Of a DNA stretch of 24,069 nucleotides, positions 5,837 through 14,997 are shown in pieces (the stretch's first letter is position 1; the number at the start of each line of letters is the position of its first letter). The stretch is from NCBI GenBank assembly GCA_964499695.1, contig CAZCMD010000067.1, positions 1-24,069 of the forward strand, in the 5' to 3' direction. Source of the stretch: JAAZBV01 sp964499695. Lineage in GTDB: Bacteria; Desulfobacterota; DSM-4660; Desulfatiglandales; HGW-15. Both the position numbers and the translations under genes were made by a program. The notes below the pieces were generated by a model. The model searched no databases and was not told the DNA's origin. It worked only from the letters and a program-made list of their open reading frames with translations.

Positions 5837-7849
5837 TTATTCATCTGTATCAGTTGCCTTGACCAGGGCCAATGACAGGCGATAAGCTGAGAAGGTCAGG
5901 GTGTTGTCATTGAATGTGCCCAGACCATGAAGGTGCATAATCACGGCACCCTCCGCGCAGGCACTGTTAAGGGCAGTTATAAAATCTGACCATGAAGTAT
6001 AAACAGTTCTGGCACCGCCATGTCCGTATAAAGTAATTACAAAAATAGAGTCACGATCTGCATCAGCCTGGATCGTAATATCTTCCCCGGGATGATCTTT
6101 AACAAAATCTATTACACTACCGCCCCTGATTACACTGTGGAAAAACCCGACAGAGCTTATGGTTTCACCATTCAGGATAAGAGGCGCTGTTGCAACAGGT
6201 GATTCTGTAAAGACATTATCCACGGTCTGCCCTTCAAACCCCAATCCCACATTCAGGAAGGCCTTTGTCTCTGATAGATCGATAATGGTCTGGGCATCAA
6301 AATCCGCTGGCGCTGTCCCGAAGGGCCTCATGAATCCCTTCATCTTTACCGGCATCCCGTTAACCGTTAGAGAGGATACATCAAGGTTTGCTGCAGGCGA
6401 TACAGTATAATCCATGATTGAGGCGTCATGGTCTGCGTCGATGCCTGTACCTGTAAAATCGAACAGAGAGGTATTTTGCATACCGCCCGGATAACCCCAC
6501 CTTGCCGTATTATGGCCCATCCAGCCCAGGCTCATGGTTTCGATCGAGTATAGTGATAAGGAAAGCCACGAAGGATTGGCCGTATATTCATCACCAGAGG
6601 GAGGATAGTTTAATTTTCCACTGATCGTGGTCAGTTGCATACGGATATAGCCGTTTGAGGCATCAATAATCCCGGTATCATGAGAGTAAGACCCGAAGAC
6701 CTCGACTGCCTGACCTACCGAGATATCGTTTATCGCGTAATTCACCAATGAAAACTGTTTGCTAACCCTGGTAGCATCCCCAATGTTTACGGTAATTGTC
6801 TTTTTGAAAAAGTTTCCACCCTTTGACCTGTCTCTGCACATGGTGGCCCCTTTAATGGTAAGAGTATCCGCAGTACGGCTTATTACTGTTCCTTTTGCAG
6901 AATCAAGTGAACCTTTCACGCTTATGCCTGCAAGGACCTCTGTTGCTGTAAAGTTGAACACACCATTAAAGGTGCCATGGGCAACAACAGGCACATCGAC
7001 ATCCATATTCGCAAGCTCGGTCAGCCCGATGGCGCCTGAGTAATTTGTACCATTAATGTTATAGAGCGTATTACCATCCACCAAAATGGTCATGGTGCCG
7101 TAGGTATCATCTCCGTTAATGTCATGGGCAAAGGGATGAACAGTTATTTCAAAAGAATTGTTGGCAGCATCAACGCTCTGCAGTGCACCCCTGACGCGCT
7201 GAATCTTCGTGGTGTCAGGCGTCAGATCGGCGATAATAATTGGGGTTACCATCAGGGTAAGTGCATCCAGATCCACAACGTTGTTCGAGTTGAGATTGAA
7301 ATCAAGGGCAAGGTGCGAAGCCCTGCCCTCTGACACAAGAAGATTTGTATCGAGATCTACTGTAACATCGATGGTTTTTGCTGTTATGGTCTCGCCATTT
7401 TCATCTATCAGGTCAATGTCTACGGTCGGCACCTGCACTATGGCACTTCCATCGCTGTCATACACCTGGATATCCGCATTCGTATAATCGAGGGTCAGTA
7501 CCACCTTGTCATAGAGGCCGGAGCCAACGGTTGCTGCGGTAAGAAACTCGGTCATGTTGGTAAGCTGGGTAAAATCGATCGTGGTGGTTCCATTGGCGGG
7601 GATTGCGCTAACCTCTGTCCCATCAGTCCTGTGAAGTTTAATGGCGGTCACATCAACGGCATACCTTACAAAATCACCGGCCGCATCTGTAAACCCTATA
7701 AAGAGCTGTCCTTCATCGGATGAAATGTTCACACTTGAGCTTGAGTCTGATCCCCCGCCTCCTCCACAACCGTTCAGTATGAAGACAAGGCTTAACAGGC
7801 TTACTAAATAAAAGATTTTTTTAAAAATCCATAATCCATTTGTTTTCAT
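5837..7849 (-). CDS. DUF4382 domain lipoprotein
   Basis: The 670-aa product has a lipoprotein signal (MKTNGLWIFKK, then a hydrophobic core, then LNGC) and a Gly/Ser-rich linker, so it should be lipidated and anchored at the outer or inner membrane facing the periplasm or outside. Residues about 45-215 match DUF4382 (GQLFIGFTDAAGDFVRYAVDV, then AIKLHRTDGTEV and LTNMTEFLTAATVGSGLYDKV), a beta-rich carbohydrate-binding-like domain. The remaining ~450 residues are beta-rich repeats of unknown role. A longer reading frame reaches 7948, but the ATG at 7849 has AGGAGG eight bases upstream and yields the signal peptide directly, so it is the better start. The gene is monocistronic, with a sigma-54-like promoter and an unusual leader containing a second Shine-Dalgarno copy. 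Confidence 0.85.
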   Translation of the reverse strand: MKTNGLWIFKKIFYLVSLLSLVFILNGCGGGGGSDSSSSVNISSDEGQLFIGFTDAAGDFVRYAVDVTAIKLHRTDGTEVSAIPANGTTTIDFTQLTNMTEFLTAATVGSGLYDKVVLTLDYTNADIQVYDSDGSAIVQVPTVDIDLIDENGETITAKTIDVTVDLDTNLLVSEGRASHLALDFNLNSNNVVDLDALTLMVTPIIIADLTPDTTKIQRVRGALQSVDAANNSFEITVHPFAHDINGDDTYGTMTILVDGNTLYNINGTNYSGAIGLTELANMDVDVPVVAHGTFNGVFNFTATEVLAGISVKGSLDSAKGTVISRTADTLTIKGATMCRDRSKGGNFFKKTITVNIGDATRVSKQFSLVNYAINDISVGQAVEVFGSYSHDTGIIDASNGYIRMQLTTISGKLNYPPSGDEYTANPSWLSLSLYSIETMSLGWMGHNTARWGYPGGMQNTSLFDFTGTGIDADHDASIMDYTVSPAANLDVSSLTVNGMPVKMKGFMRPFGTAPADFDAQTIIDLSETKAFLNVGLGFEGQTVDNVFTESPVATAPLILNGETISSVGFFHSVIRGGSVIDFVKDHPGEDITIQADADRDSIFVITLYGHGGARTVYTSWSDFITALNSACAEGAVIMHLHGLGTFNDNTLTFSAYRLSLALVKATDTDE

Positions 7850-7854
7850 ATTGC

Positions 7855-7915
7855 TATCCTCCTGTTTTAAAAAATATGGTGATCCCTTATCCTCCTGTCC
7901 TTCAAGGAGGGATAA
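7855..7915 (-). promoter_or_regulatory. Leader with decoy Shine-Dalgarno hairpin for the DUF4382 gene
   Basis: On the minus strand ACAGGAGGATA occurs twice: at 7865..7855, where it is the true ribosome site, and at 7898..7888. Upstream of both lies TTATCCCTCC (7915..7906), which can pair with the distal copy (9 bp with one bulge, 10-nt loop). It could alternatively pair with the true ribosome site through UAUCC(C)UCC, leaving a bulge. The two pairings exclude each other. This is seen directly; any regulatory effect is inference. Confidence 0.4.
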
Positions 7916-7950
7916 CTCTTCAGCAAAAAAAAGGTCGGTATAAAACAAAA

Positions 7951-7966
7951 AGCATTTTATATGCCA
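7951..7966 (-). promoter_or_regulatory. Sigma-54-like promoter for the DUF4382 gene
   Basis: The minus strand reads TGGCATATAAAATGCT, with GG and GC separated by exactly ten bases and a good match to TGGCAC-N5-TTGCW. A transcript would start near 7940, giving a ~90-nt leader before the ATG at 7849. This placement also argues against translation starting at 7948. No matching sigma-54 activator gene is visible in the window. Confidence 0.45.
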
Positions 7967-8150
7967 AATAGTGCATCAACCTAACATATTGATATTCAGG
8001 AAGATTATCAGCCCACGTTGACCCATCGATTTTAAGTATTGCATAGTTTTCCATACATCTTACAGGGACAAGGGTGAAACATTTAGCCTAATTGTTTGAT
8101 TAAAAATATAGAGGCCCCCGGCTATCAGGATGACGTTATAAAACCATTCA

Positions 8151-8179
8151 TTGACACTGTTGATATATTCTGGTCTAAT
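8151..8179 (+). promoter_or_regulatory. Sigma-70 promoter of the GAF gene, with long leader
   Basis: TTGACA at 8151-8156 and TCTAAT at 8174-8179 are separated by 17 bp, five of six bases right at -10. The predicted start near 8186 leaves a leader of about 290 nt before the GAF gene. The interval 7967-8476 otherwise holds no gene except a possible 29-codon reading frame (ATG 8374 to TAA 8463) with a GAGGG site upstream; it ends three bases before the AGGAGG of the GAF gene. Confidence 0.5.
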
Positions 8180-8476
8180 ATTGTCATCTGATATTTAAAT
8201 TTACAGCTGATATCAGGGTTGATTTTCCGCGTTATTCCTCCATTTCCAATTCTATTTCATTAAGACAGGTACTGAACTCCACACTCCATTACCGCATATA
8301 TTCTCTTTTCGCTATGTTACATAATCTGTGATTTAAGGGTCTTTTCCTTTACGGGCATGTTAGAGGGCAGAAGATGGGGATAGGTTTTCCGGCAGGCATG
8401 GATATTCACATGAACCAGACCATCTGTCTTAATGCAGATAGTAAAAGGCATTTAACCATTTAAATAGGAGGTCAAA

Positions 8477-9106
8477 ATGAAAAAGCCAAAAACCAATTAT
8501 GAAACACTTATCCGTATAACAAAGGACATCCCGAAACTCCGTGACCCGAAGGAGATTGTTTTGAATACAGTTGAGTTAATAACGCAGGCCCTTGGTGTCA
8601 AAGGTTGTGCCCTGTTGTTATTCAGTCCGATGACGCATGAATTAAAGCTGGCAGGAAGCTACGGGCTCAGCCAGGAATACCTTGACAAGGGCCCGATAAA
8701 TTCACTTCTTTCCATCGCATCGTCTCTAATAAATGGTACGCCCGAGGCTGTTTATGATGTTACTGATGATCCGCGCATACAGTATCCGGAGGCAGCAAAA
8801 AAAGAGGGTATAGCCTCAATCCTTTCGGTTCCCATCCTTATTGGCGATAAGACAATCGGGTGCATGAGGGTTTACACCGCAGAACCCTGGGAATTTATCC
8901 TGGATGATGTGAATTTTGTGCAGGCTGTAGCCCAGATAGTAGGGATGGCGCTGGAGATGTGCCGTATGAATCAGGGATACAAAGACAGTATAGAGATACT
9001 GAAGGCCATGCGCGACACGAGGATATTCAGGCCAAAAATTCGCACTTTCTATGAGGGTACCCAACAGCCCTTCACCAGCCGGGGTACTCCCCCATCAGGT
9101 ATGTGA
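8477..9106 (+). CDS. GAF domain protein
   Basis: The 209-aa soluble protein is mostly one GAF domain (about residues 8-165). Visible features are the N-terminal ITKDIPKLRDPKEIVLNTVELITQAL helix, GCALLLFSP, a DDPRIQYPEAAKKEGIASILSVPI core with the conserved GIxSxLSVP strand, and GCMRVYTAEPWEF. No kinase, GGDEF or HTH output domain is attached, so it probably works as a stand-alone sensor or partner protein. The ligand is unknown. The ATG has a perfect AGGAGG five bases upstream. The C-terminal 40 residues are basic and unstructured-looking. It is expressed from its own promoter and closed by a strong terminator. Confidence 0.8.
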   Translation: MKKPKTNYETLIRITKDIPKLRDPKEIVLNTVELITQALGVKGCALLLFSPMTHELKLAGSYGLSQEYLDKGPINSLLSIASSLINGTPEAVYDVTDDPRIQYPEAAKKEGIASILSVPILIGDKTIGCMRVYTAEPWEFILDDVNFVQAVAQIVGMALEMCRMNQGYKDSIEILKAMRDTRIFRPKIRTFYEGTQQPFTSRGTPPSGM

Positions 9107-9119
9107 GAAATAGCTTTAT

Positions 9120-9165
9120 AGGGATTTCAGTACATTAAATGTATGCTGATACTGAAATCCCTTTT
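9120..9165 (+). terminator. Intrinsic terminator after the GAF gene
   Basis: GGGATTTCAGTA (9121-9132) pairs perfectly with TACTGAAATCCC (9150-9161), extended by A9120-T9162, followed by TTTT. The loop is 17 nt. It lies 14 bases past the GAF stop. The remaining sequence to 9429 shows only a short TTTTTCCGGAAAAA palindrome near 9200 and no gene. Confidence 0.8.
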
Positions 9166-9429
9166 ATCTGATTATCATTTGTTTATTATCAGCACCTCCC
9201 TTTTTCCGGAAAAAATTCCGAATCACCCTGTAAATACTTTTAAATCGGGTTGAATCTCTATTATCTATACCTTTTGAAACCTTCCTGTTTTTGATTGTGT
9301 GTAATTTAGCCTATGTTCAAAGCCATTTAAAACAGTTACTGGAATTTGATAATTTCTGATGCCAGTTAAGCCCATCGTGTGGTAATCTGGGCATATCTTT
9401 TATCTCAGCAGAATATTCGGGGGACTTAA

Positions 9430-10692
9430 TTGAAAGCGCAGAAAAATATAAATAATTTTGCATGTCTGCATCCTTTTCTGTTACTAGCGATATCAACCAT
9501 TTTTATAAGCTTCACCTCCTGTTATTCTGAAAGAAATATCCATTCATCTGCTGAACCTGAAGGATGGATCGCAACCTGGGCTGCCGCGCAGCAGCTTGTT
9601 GAACCCAATAATATGCCCCCTGCGCCAGGGCTCAGCAATAATACCTTAAGGCAGGTTGTACAGGTTTCCATCGGAGGGAAAATGCTCAGGGTACGTTTTT
9701 CAAATGAATACAGTACCAGCCCGGTAATAATAAAGTCTGCAACAATTGCCCTTTCAGCAGGAAAAGGTGCTGTTGACAGGACAACTGATCATACCCTGAG
9801 ATTTGAAAACAAGGCTGAAGTAACCATTGAGCCGGGATCAACAGTAACCTCAGACCCTGTAGCTTTCCCATTACAACCCCGCTCAAGGATTGCCATCACA
9901 ATATTTTTTAGTTCTACATCCCCTGACGTCACAGGGCATCCTGGTTCACGGACAACATCATACCTGTGGGAAGGAAACAGGATAAATGCATCTGATCTTG
10001 GTTCAGGGGTGGCAACAGATCACTGGTATATGATTGATACTGTTGAGGTGCTGGCAAAAGAGACCTCAAGAGTGGCGGTAATACTCGGAGACTCCATAAC
10101 AGACGGAAGGGGGTCAGGGACAAACATGCAGAACCGCTGGACTGATGAACTCGTTCGGAGGCTTCATGAAAAACCGGGTACAGCGGATATCGCAGTTCTT
10201 AATATGGGGCTTGGGGGTAACTGTGTTCTTCGTGAGTGCCTTGGCCCTTCAGCGATGAATCGTTTTTATAATGATGTAACAGGGCAGAACAGGGTCAGGT
10301 ACTTAATAATACTTGAAGGGGTCAATGATATTGGACAGGCCGAGAGCCGGGAAAAGGCCAGTCTTATAACAGAAAACCTGATCAATGCCTATGACCATAT
10401 GATCGATCTTGCCCGTGAAAAGGGTATCCGTGTTTATGGCGCTACGATCATGCCATTTGGAGGTTCTTTTTATGAAGCTGATTTCCGCGAATCTGCAAGA
10501 GAGAGGGTAAATGCATGGATCAGAAACAGCGGGAGGTTTGATGCTGTTATTGATATGGACAGGATTATGGCCGACCCGGCAAATCCCGGAAAGATGCTGC
10601 CTGCTTATGACACCGGTGATCATCTACATCCCAATGAAACAGGTTACCGGATGATGGCAGCAGGGGTAGATCTTAACCTTTTTGAACACTGA
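9430..10692 (+). CDS. Lipoprotein SGNH/GDSL-family esterase
   Basis: The 420-aa product has an N-terminal hydrophobic segment ending in FTSC (Cys31), a lipobox, so it is probably a surface or periplasmic lipoprotein. Residues about 40-205 form a beta-rich N-terminal domain. The SGNH hydrolase follows with all catalytic blocks intact: GDSITDG with Ser222 (block I), the conserved glycine in NMGLGGN (block II), EGVND with Asn299 (block III) and DHLHP with Asp397 and His400 (block V). Family members cleave acetyl or acyl esters on polysaccharides or lipids. The start is TTG at 9430, after a GGGGGA-type ribosome site; no ATG fits as well. It appears monocistronic, with no clear terminator following. 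Confidence 0.85.
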   Translation: MKAQKNINNFACLHPFLLLAISTIFISFTSCYSERNIHSSAEPEGWIATWAAAQQLVEPNNMPPAPGLSNNTLRQVVQVSIGGKMLRVRFSNEYSTSPVIIKSATIALSAGKGAVDRTTDHTLRFENKAEVTIEPGSTVTSDPVAFPLQPRSRIAITIFFSSTSPDVTGHPGSRTTSYLWEGNRINASDLGSGVATDHWYMIDTVEVLAKETSRVAVILGDSITDGRGSGTNMQNRWTDELVRRLHEKPGTADIAVLNMGLGGNCVLRECLGPSAMNRFYNDVTGQNRVRYLIILEGVNDIGQAESREKASLITENLINAYDHMIDLAREKGIRVYGATIMPFGGSFYEADFRESARERVNAWIRNSGRFDAVIDMDRIMADPANPGKMLPAYDTGDHLHPNETGYRMMAAGVDLNLFEH

Positions 10693-10813
10693 AATTGATA
10701 TCCTCATACAATGGCCCGCTATCCTGGCATTTTAAAACTGATAGGCAGGAGAAGCTTAATATATTATATAATTAAATAATAACCCTTTTACCTAACCATG
10801 AAGGAGAAGATCT

Positions 10814-11374
10814 ATGACAGAATTACTACATGAAATTAATATCCGCAGGGCCTACAGGGCATTCAGTGATAAAAAGATACCGGAAGATGCGATTAAAAGG
10901 ATCATGACCGCTGCAACCTATGCCCCGTCATGCTTTAATAACCAGTCATGGCGGTTTCTTGTTGCAACTGATGATGAGGCCCTTAACAAGGTATTCGGTG
11001 CGTTATCAGAGGGCAATTACTGGTTTAAACATGCAAAGGCCGCTGTTGTTGTAGCAACAAAACCTGCCCTTGGCTGTATGCTCAATGACAGAAGGGAATA
11101 TGCGTTATTTGACTGCGGGCTCGCGGCACAGAACCTCATGCTACAGGGTTTCAAGGAAGGGCTCTATGCCCATGCCATTGCCGGATATGAACCTTTAAAG
11201 ATCAAAGAGGCATTTAATATCCCGGATGATTACATAGTGATAACCCTCATAGCACTGGGTTACCCTGGTAATGACAGTTATCTGAATGAAAAACACAAAG
11301 GGCTTGAACACAGTCTGCGCGACCGTAAACCGGAGTCAGAGGTGATCTGCTACAACAAGTGGAATTTAGGATAA
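10814..11374 (+). CDS. Nitroreductase-family flavoprotein
   Basis: The 186-aa product matches the FMN-dependent nitroreductase family: INIRRAYRAF near the N-terminus (FMN phosphate contact), ATYAPSCFNNQSWRFLV (flavin contact), CGLAAQNLMLQ, and the C-terminal ITLIALGYPG block. Members reduce nitro compounds, quinones, flavins or enones with NAD(P)H. It is somewhat short, as in minimal forms. AAGGAGAAGATCTATG gives a good ribosome site. It is followed after only 10 bp by the SDR gene, so the two form an operon and may act on the same substrate. A TATAAT lies at 10767-10772 in an AT-rich stretch without a well-spaced -35 partner. Confidence 0.87.
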   Translation: MTELLHEINIRRAYRAFSDKKIPEDAIKRIMTAATYAPSCFNNQSWRFLVATDDEALNKVFGALSEGNYWFKHAKAAVVVATKPALGCMLNDRREYALFDCGLAAQNLMLQGFKEGLYAHAIAGYEPLKIKEAFNIPDDYIVITLIALGYPGNDSYLNEKHKGLEHSLRDRKPESEVICYNKWNLG

Positions 11375-11384
11375 AGAGGATATT

Positions 11385-12263
11385 ATGAAAACCATGCTTA
11401 AAGACAGAATTGCAGTTGTAACCGGGGCAGGAAACGGGATCGGGCGGGCACATGCCATTTCTATGGCTCGGCATGGCGCAAAGGTTGTGGTTAATGATAT
11501 TGGGACATCAACTGACGGAGTCGGGACATCAAATGGGCCGGCTGATAAGGTGGTGGAGGAGATTATTGCTGCCGGAGGTAAAGCTATTGCAAATTATGAT
11601 TCTGTAGCTACTGAAGATGGCGCCAATAAAATCATTGATACTGCTGTAAAGGAGTTTGGCAGGATCGATATACTTGTTAACAATGCAGGTGTGGTGCGTG
11701 AGCCCCGTGACATAGATGAGGTGCCCTTTGATGACTGGGATACCGTGCTTAAGACCCACCTCTACGGCATGTTTTTTACCTTACGCCGGGCATGCTCATA
11801 CATGAAAAAACAAAAATATGGAAGGGTTGTAAACACTGCATCCCACACCGCATTCGGATGGCGTGGCTTTGCCGATTACAGCGCTGCAAAGGAGGGCATT
11901 ATCGGGATGACACGCACAGTAGCAAGGGATGTGGCCGAGTTCGGCATCACGGTTAATGCAATACGCCCGATTGCCGCATGGAGAGGCACAAAGGAGAATA
12001 TCCCCCTTGTTGCAGTAAACCGTCCAGAAGATGTCGCGAACCTTGTCACCTATCTTGTGAGTGAGGAAGCCGGGAACATAAACGGACAGGTCTTTGAGGT
12101 ATGGAAAGGGCACGTAGGCATATTCGTTGATCCGCCTCCTGTAAAAGAGGTCTTAAGGAATGAAAATGGCTGGACAACTGGGGAACTCGCAGAGCTCATA
12201 CCAAAGACATTAGCAAAGGGGCTCACAGCTACCGAATTTCCGCAGATCATCAACTGGGACTGA
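11385..12263 (+). CDS. Short-chain dehydrogenase/reductase (SDR), long form
   Basis: The 292-aa enzyme has the classical SDR layout: cofactor motif TGAGNGIG (13-20), NNAGV near 99, catalytic Ser153 in NTASH, and Tyr165-x3-Lys169 in DYSAAKEG. The NDIG stretch after the second beta strand (Asp acidic) suggests NAD(H) preference and resembles the dehydrogenase domain of multifunctional (3R)-hydroxyacyl-CoA enzymes. The C-terminal ~50 residues extend beyond a minimal SDR. It acts in the cytoplasm. It is the second gene of the nitroreductase operon (10-bp gap), with GAGGATATTATG as ribosome site, and is closed by a strong bidirectional terminator. Confidence 0.88.
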   Translation: MKTMLKDRIAVVTGAGNGIGRAHAISMARHGAKVVVNDIGTSTDGVGTSNGPADKVVEEIIAAGGKAIANYDSVATEDGANKIIDTAVKEFGRIDILVNNAGVVREPRDIDEVPFDDWDTVLKTHLYGMFFTLRRACSYMKKQKYGRVVNTASHTAFGWRGFADYSAAKEGIIGMTRTVARDVAEFGITVNAIRPIAAWRGTKENIPLVAVNRPEDVANLVTYLVSEEAGNINGQVFEVWKGHVGIFVDPPPVKEVLRNENGWTTGELAELIPKTLAKGLTATEFPQIINWD

Positions 12264-12267
12264 AAAG

Positions 12268-12312
12268 AGATATCACCCCGGCAAGGGCTTTTGACCGGGG
12301 TGATATCTTTTA
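12268..12312. terminator. Bidirectional intrinsic terminator between convergent genes
   Basis: GATATCACCCCGG (12269-12281) pairs perfectly with CCGGGGTGATATC (12295-12307), 13 bp with a 13-nt loop. TTTTA follows on the plus strand and CTCTTTT on the minus strand, so it can serve both the SDR operon and the converging DUF5916 gene. Confidence 0.9.
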
Positions 12313-12316
12313 TTTA

Positions 12317-14641
12317 TTACAACTCATAACTGATCTTGGTGAACACATTACGGTCTGTCTTGTATATACTACCCCTCATGTCATCCTGAAAACCGGCATC
12401 AGAATACCCTATGTAAAACCGGGTTTGAGGCGTAATTTTATAACTGTACAGTAACTGGGTGGTCATATCCTTATACCTGCTGTACATGTCAAAGGTATAT
12501 AATGCGCTGTTGTATCTGGTATCATTATGCTGGGCAGTTACCCTTAAAAAACTCCTTATGGTAAACTGATAGGTAAAACGCAGATCACTAAGGTTTGTTG
12601 AATAGAGCTTCTCGCCGTTAACCTCCATTTTCTGATAGGTGTGTTTCATGCTTGCCAGAAAATGCTTTCCTATCTTCAGATCAACCCATGGGCCAAAAGA
12701 AAACTGTTTTCCCTGTCTGGTGTTATAATAATCAATATCATCTCCATATGAGATGTCCATGGATATATCCACACTGGCATAGGGCCTGATCCGCCCGAAC
12801 AGGCTTACTTTATCTTTATCAAAGAATCTCCCGTTATAGAGTTCTTCTCCCTTTTTAAGGGTTAGAAACATGAACGACCGCATCGGCCCTTCAACATTCA
12901 GGGTTATATCAAAATCATCACCGATTTTTTTTCCACTCTCATCACGGGTCCACTCAAAACCGCTACCTAATGATATTCGGTTAAAACGGCTTCCAGGCCC
13001 GTAAAGCCATTTATGGCCAAAGTTCAGCCCCAGCTCATTGTAGTCCACACGGGTGATAAAACCCATGTCTGCCCTGAAATCATTACCATATTCTTCGTAC
13101 CGTGTAGACCAGAACCACTTCATATCATCATGTGAATACTTAATACTGTAAGCATAGTCATTGAGCTTTTCCTTCTGGCCGTAATCCGTACGGATGCTCT
13201 CCGGATATTCCGAGTGTGAGTTTATAAGCTGCATTACTATTGTATCGCTTATTCCCAGACGGATATTACCATCAATCCCTGCTACTGTGTTTGAATAGTC
13301 ATCTGCGTTACGGTTTGTAAAAATCACTCCGAAATTGATGTCCCTGTTCAGGTCACTGCGATAACGGAATGCCGTATTCAGGCTTTCTATATCTTTAAGG
13401 TTTTCTCTATCTTTAAGTGAGGCAATTAAATTTCCTTGTTGACCCGGTATTATTAAATTTGTTGTCACATCATTTGTAAAAAACAGGCCGTATGAATGAA
13501 CATCATGTTTGCCTGTGAGTTTAAAACCATAATCAGGGGATAATATATTTCTTGAATGAACCAGATTCGCCGGGGTATTAAAATAATCGTTCCCCTCAAG
13601 AAAAAATTCACGCTTTTCAGGATAATATAACGAATATGTACTGTTGACACTGAGCTGGGCTACATCTGCCTCGACCTGTGAAAAATCAGGGTTTATTGTT
13701 GCATTCAGATATGAATCCTGATTTATGCCCCAGCGGATATCAGCACCGCCTTCCAGCTTTAATCTATCATTCCATTCCCCTGTTCCCATTTTCGATGTTG
13801 TGGCATCCCACATACCAAGCGGCATACGGTGTTTTGAGTAGGTGCCTGTTAATGTTGGAACAATCCTGAGGTTCAAACCCTGTTCAAGTTTTTTAAAACC
13901 TTCAGCCTTTTTCAACTGGCACAGGTAACATGAGACATTATAATCCTTATTATTATTGGAAAACTTGTGACTCTTGTCCCTTGGATAATACCTTACCAGG
14001 TCAATGCCCCAGATCTGTTTATCAAGCCCGGAATGAAATCTTAACTGGTCAAGAGGTATCTTCATTTCTATTGTATACCCTTTTTCTGTTATTTTACCGG
14101 CAGAGTCCCAGATGGCATTCCATGACATGCCGCCACCAAACATGGGAGGCCCGCCGCCCATCCCACCAACCGTTTCACTGGACACACTGTCCATTTGAAC
14201 GCCAAAAGGGTTTGAATAAAACTCAAAGGAACGACGCTCATCATTGAAGGTATCAAGGATAACACCTACCCTGTCATCATCAAAGCCTGTGTCCCTGTCA
14301 CTGAAAAATGCGCGGATACTTTCCGGTTCAGGATCAGAGGCATTAAACGCCAGATAAAAATTACTCCCATCCTCCATCATGAATACCTCAGTGCCCACAA
14401 CTGCTGGTACATTCTGAGATGGTTCTGTTTCATTGTCCAGATTCACGATACTCGCTCCTGCCCATTCTCCCTGGGAGATGATCCCGTCTATACGGGGGCT
14501 TGATTCGGTATATGGAATGGAGTAGCTGATCCCATTCTCCCGGGCAAATGTATCAGGGTCTGAGAAAAAAAAGAGATCGCTTAAAATGAGTAAGAAAAAA
14601 AATAATCTAAAAATTTGGGTTGGGTTTTTAATTGTAGCCAT
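12317..14641 (-). CDS. DUF5916 outer-membrane protein with N-terminal CBM9-like domain
   Basis: The 774-aa product has a signal peptide (FRLFFFLLILSDLFFF core). A family-9 carbohydrate-binding-like domain follows (about 45-235: PRIDGIISQGEWAGA, then FYLAFNASDPEPESIRAFFSDRD and DRVGVILDTFNDERRSFEFY). The rest is a DUF5916 beta-barrel region (about 260-774) containing FLEGNDYF and NRDINFGVIFTNRNADDYSN, with many alternating aromatic/polar strands. The C-terminus ends in KISYEL, typical of outer-membrane strands. Family members are putative outer-membrane proteins, often found near metalloproteases or polysaccharide loci; the ligand is unknown. A TATAAT lies upstream on the minus strand at 14673..14668 without a clear -35. 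It has no operon partner. Confidence 0.85.
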   Translation of the reverse strand: MATIKNPTQIFRLFFFLLILSDLFFFSDPDTFARENGISYSIPYTESSPRIDGIISQGEWAGASIVNLDNETEPSQNVPAVVGTEVFMMEDGSNFYLAFNASDPEPESIRAFFSDRDTGFDDDRVGVILDTFNDERRSFEFYSNPFGVQMDSVSSETVGGMGGGPPMFGGGMSWNAIWDSAGKITEKGYTIEMKIPLDQLRFHSGLDKQIWGIDLVRYYPRDKSHKFSNNNKDYNVSCYLCQLKKAEGFKKLEQGLNLRIVPTLTGTYSKHRMPLGMWDATTSKMGTGEWNDRLKLEGGADIRWGINQDSYLNATINPDFSQVEADVAQLSVNSTYSLYYPEKREFFLEGNDYFNTPANLVHSRNILSPDYGFKLTGKHDVHSYGLFFTNDVTTNLIIPGQQGNLIASLKDRENLKDIESLNTAFRYRSDLNRDINFGVIFTNRNADDYSNTVAGIDGNIRLGISDTIVMQLINSHSEYPESIRTDYGQKEKLNDYAYSIKYSHDDMKWFWSTRYEEYGNDFRADMGFITRVDYNELGLNFGHKWLYGPGSRFNRISLGSGFEWTRDESGKKIGDDFDITLNVEGPMRSFMFLTLKKGEELYNGRFFDKDKVSLFGRIRPYASVDISMDISYGDDIDYYNTRQGKQFSFGPWVDLKIGKHFLASMKHTYQKMEVNGEKLYSTNLSDLRFTYQFTIRSFLRVTAQHNDTRYNSALYTFDMYSRYKDMTTQLLYSYKITPQTRFYIGYSDAGFQDDMRGSIYKTDRNVFTKISYEL

Positions 14642-14997
14642 ACTAATCCCTTAAAATACCGGTTAAAATTATAATAAACAGATTGCTTTTAAATGTTGCC
14701 TGAGGGAAAAAATTGCATATTTGAGTACATTATATTCACGGGAAATGCTTTTTTTAAACCTCTTCAATCAAAAAACCGTTTATTTGGGCCGGACAATAGC
14801 AGCTTTTATTTATATAATCAATAGCTTTAAATAATTAGAAAAAGGTGTTATTTCCTTGCCTCTATGTCTTGTATTTATCGGCATATTGCCTGAAAAATTT
14901 AAAAATACCTGGTTTTCAGGAAGGAAATATCCCTAGAATCATTTAAGGCGTTATGATTAGCCAATATGATGAAATTAATAACTGAAATTGCCGGCAT
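14642..14997. other. Intergenic stretch, no gene seen
   Basis: About 356 bp of AT-rich sequence separates two minus-strand genes. It should contain the 3' end of no plus-strand gene and the promoter of the DUF5916 gene near 14668-14700. No strong hairpin, repeat or reading frame stands out. Confidence 0.5.

Noticed and set aside
7850..7948. N-terminal extension of the DUF4382 gene by 33 codons
   Set aside because: It would bury the lipoprotein signal, lacks a ribosome site and begins at the predicted transcription start; ATG 7849 has AGGAGG at good spacing.
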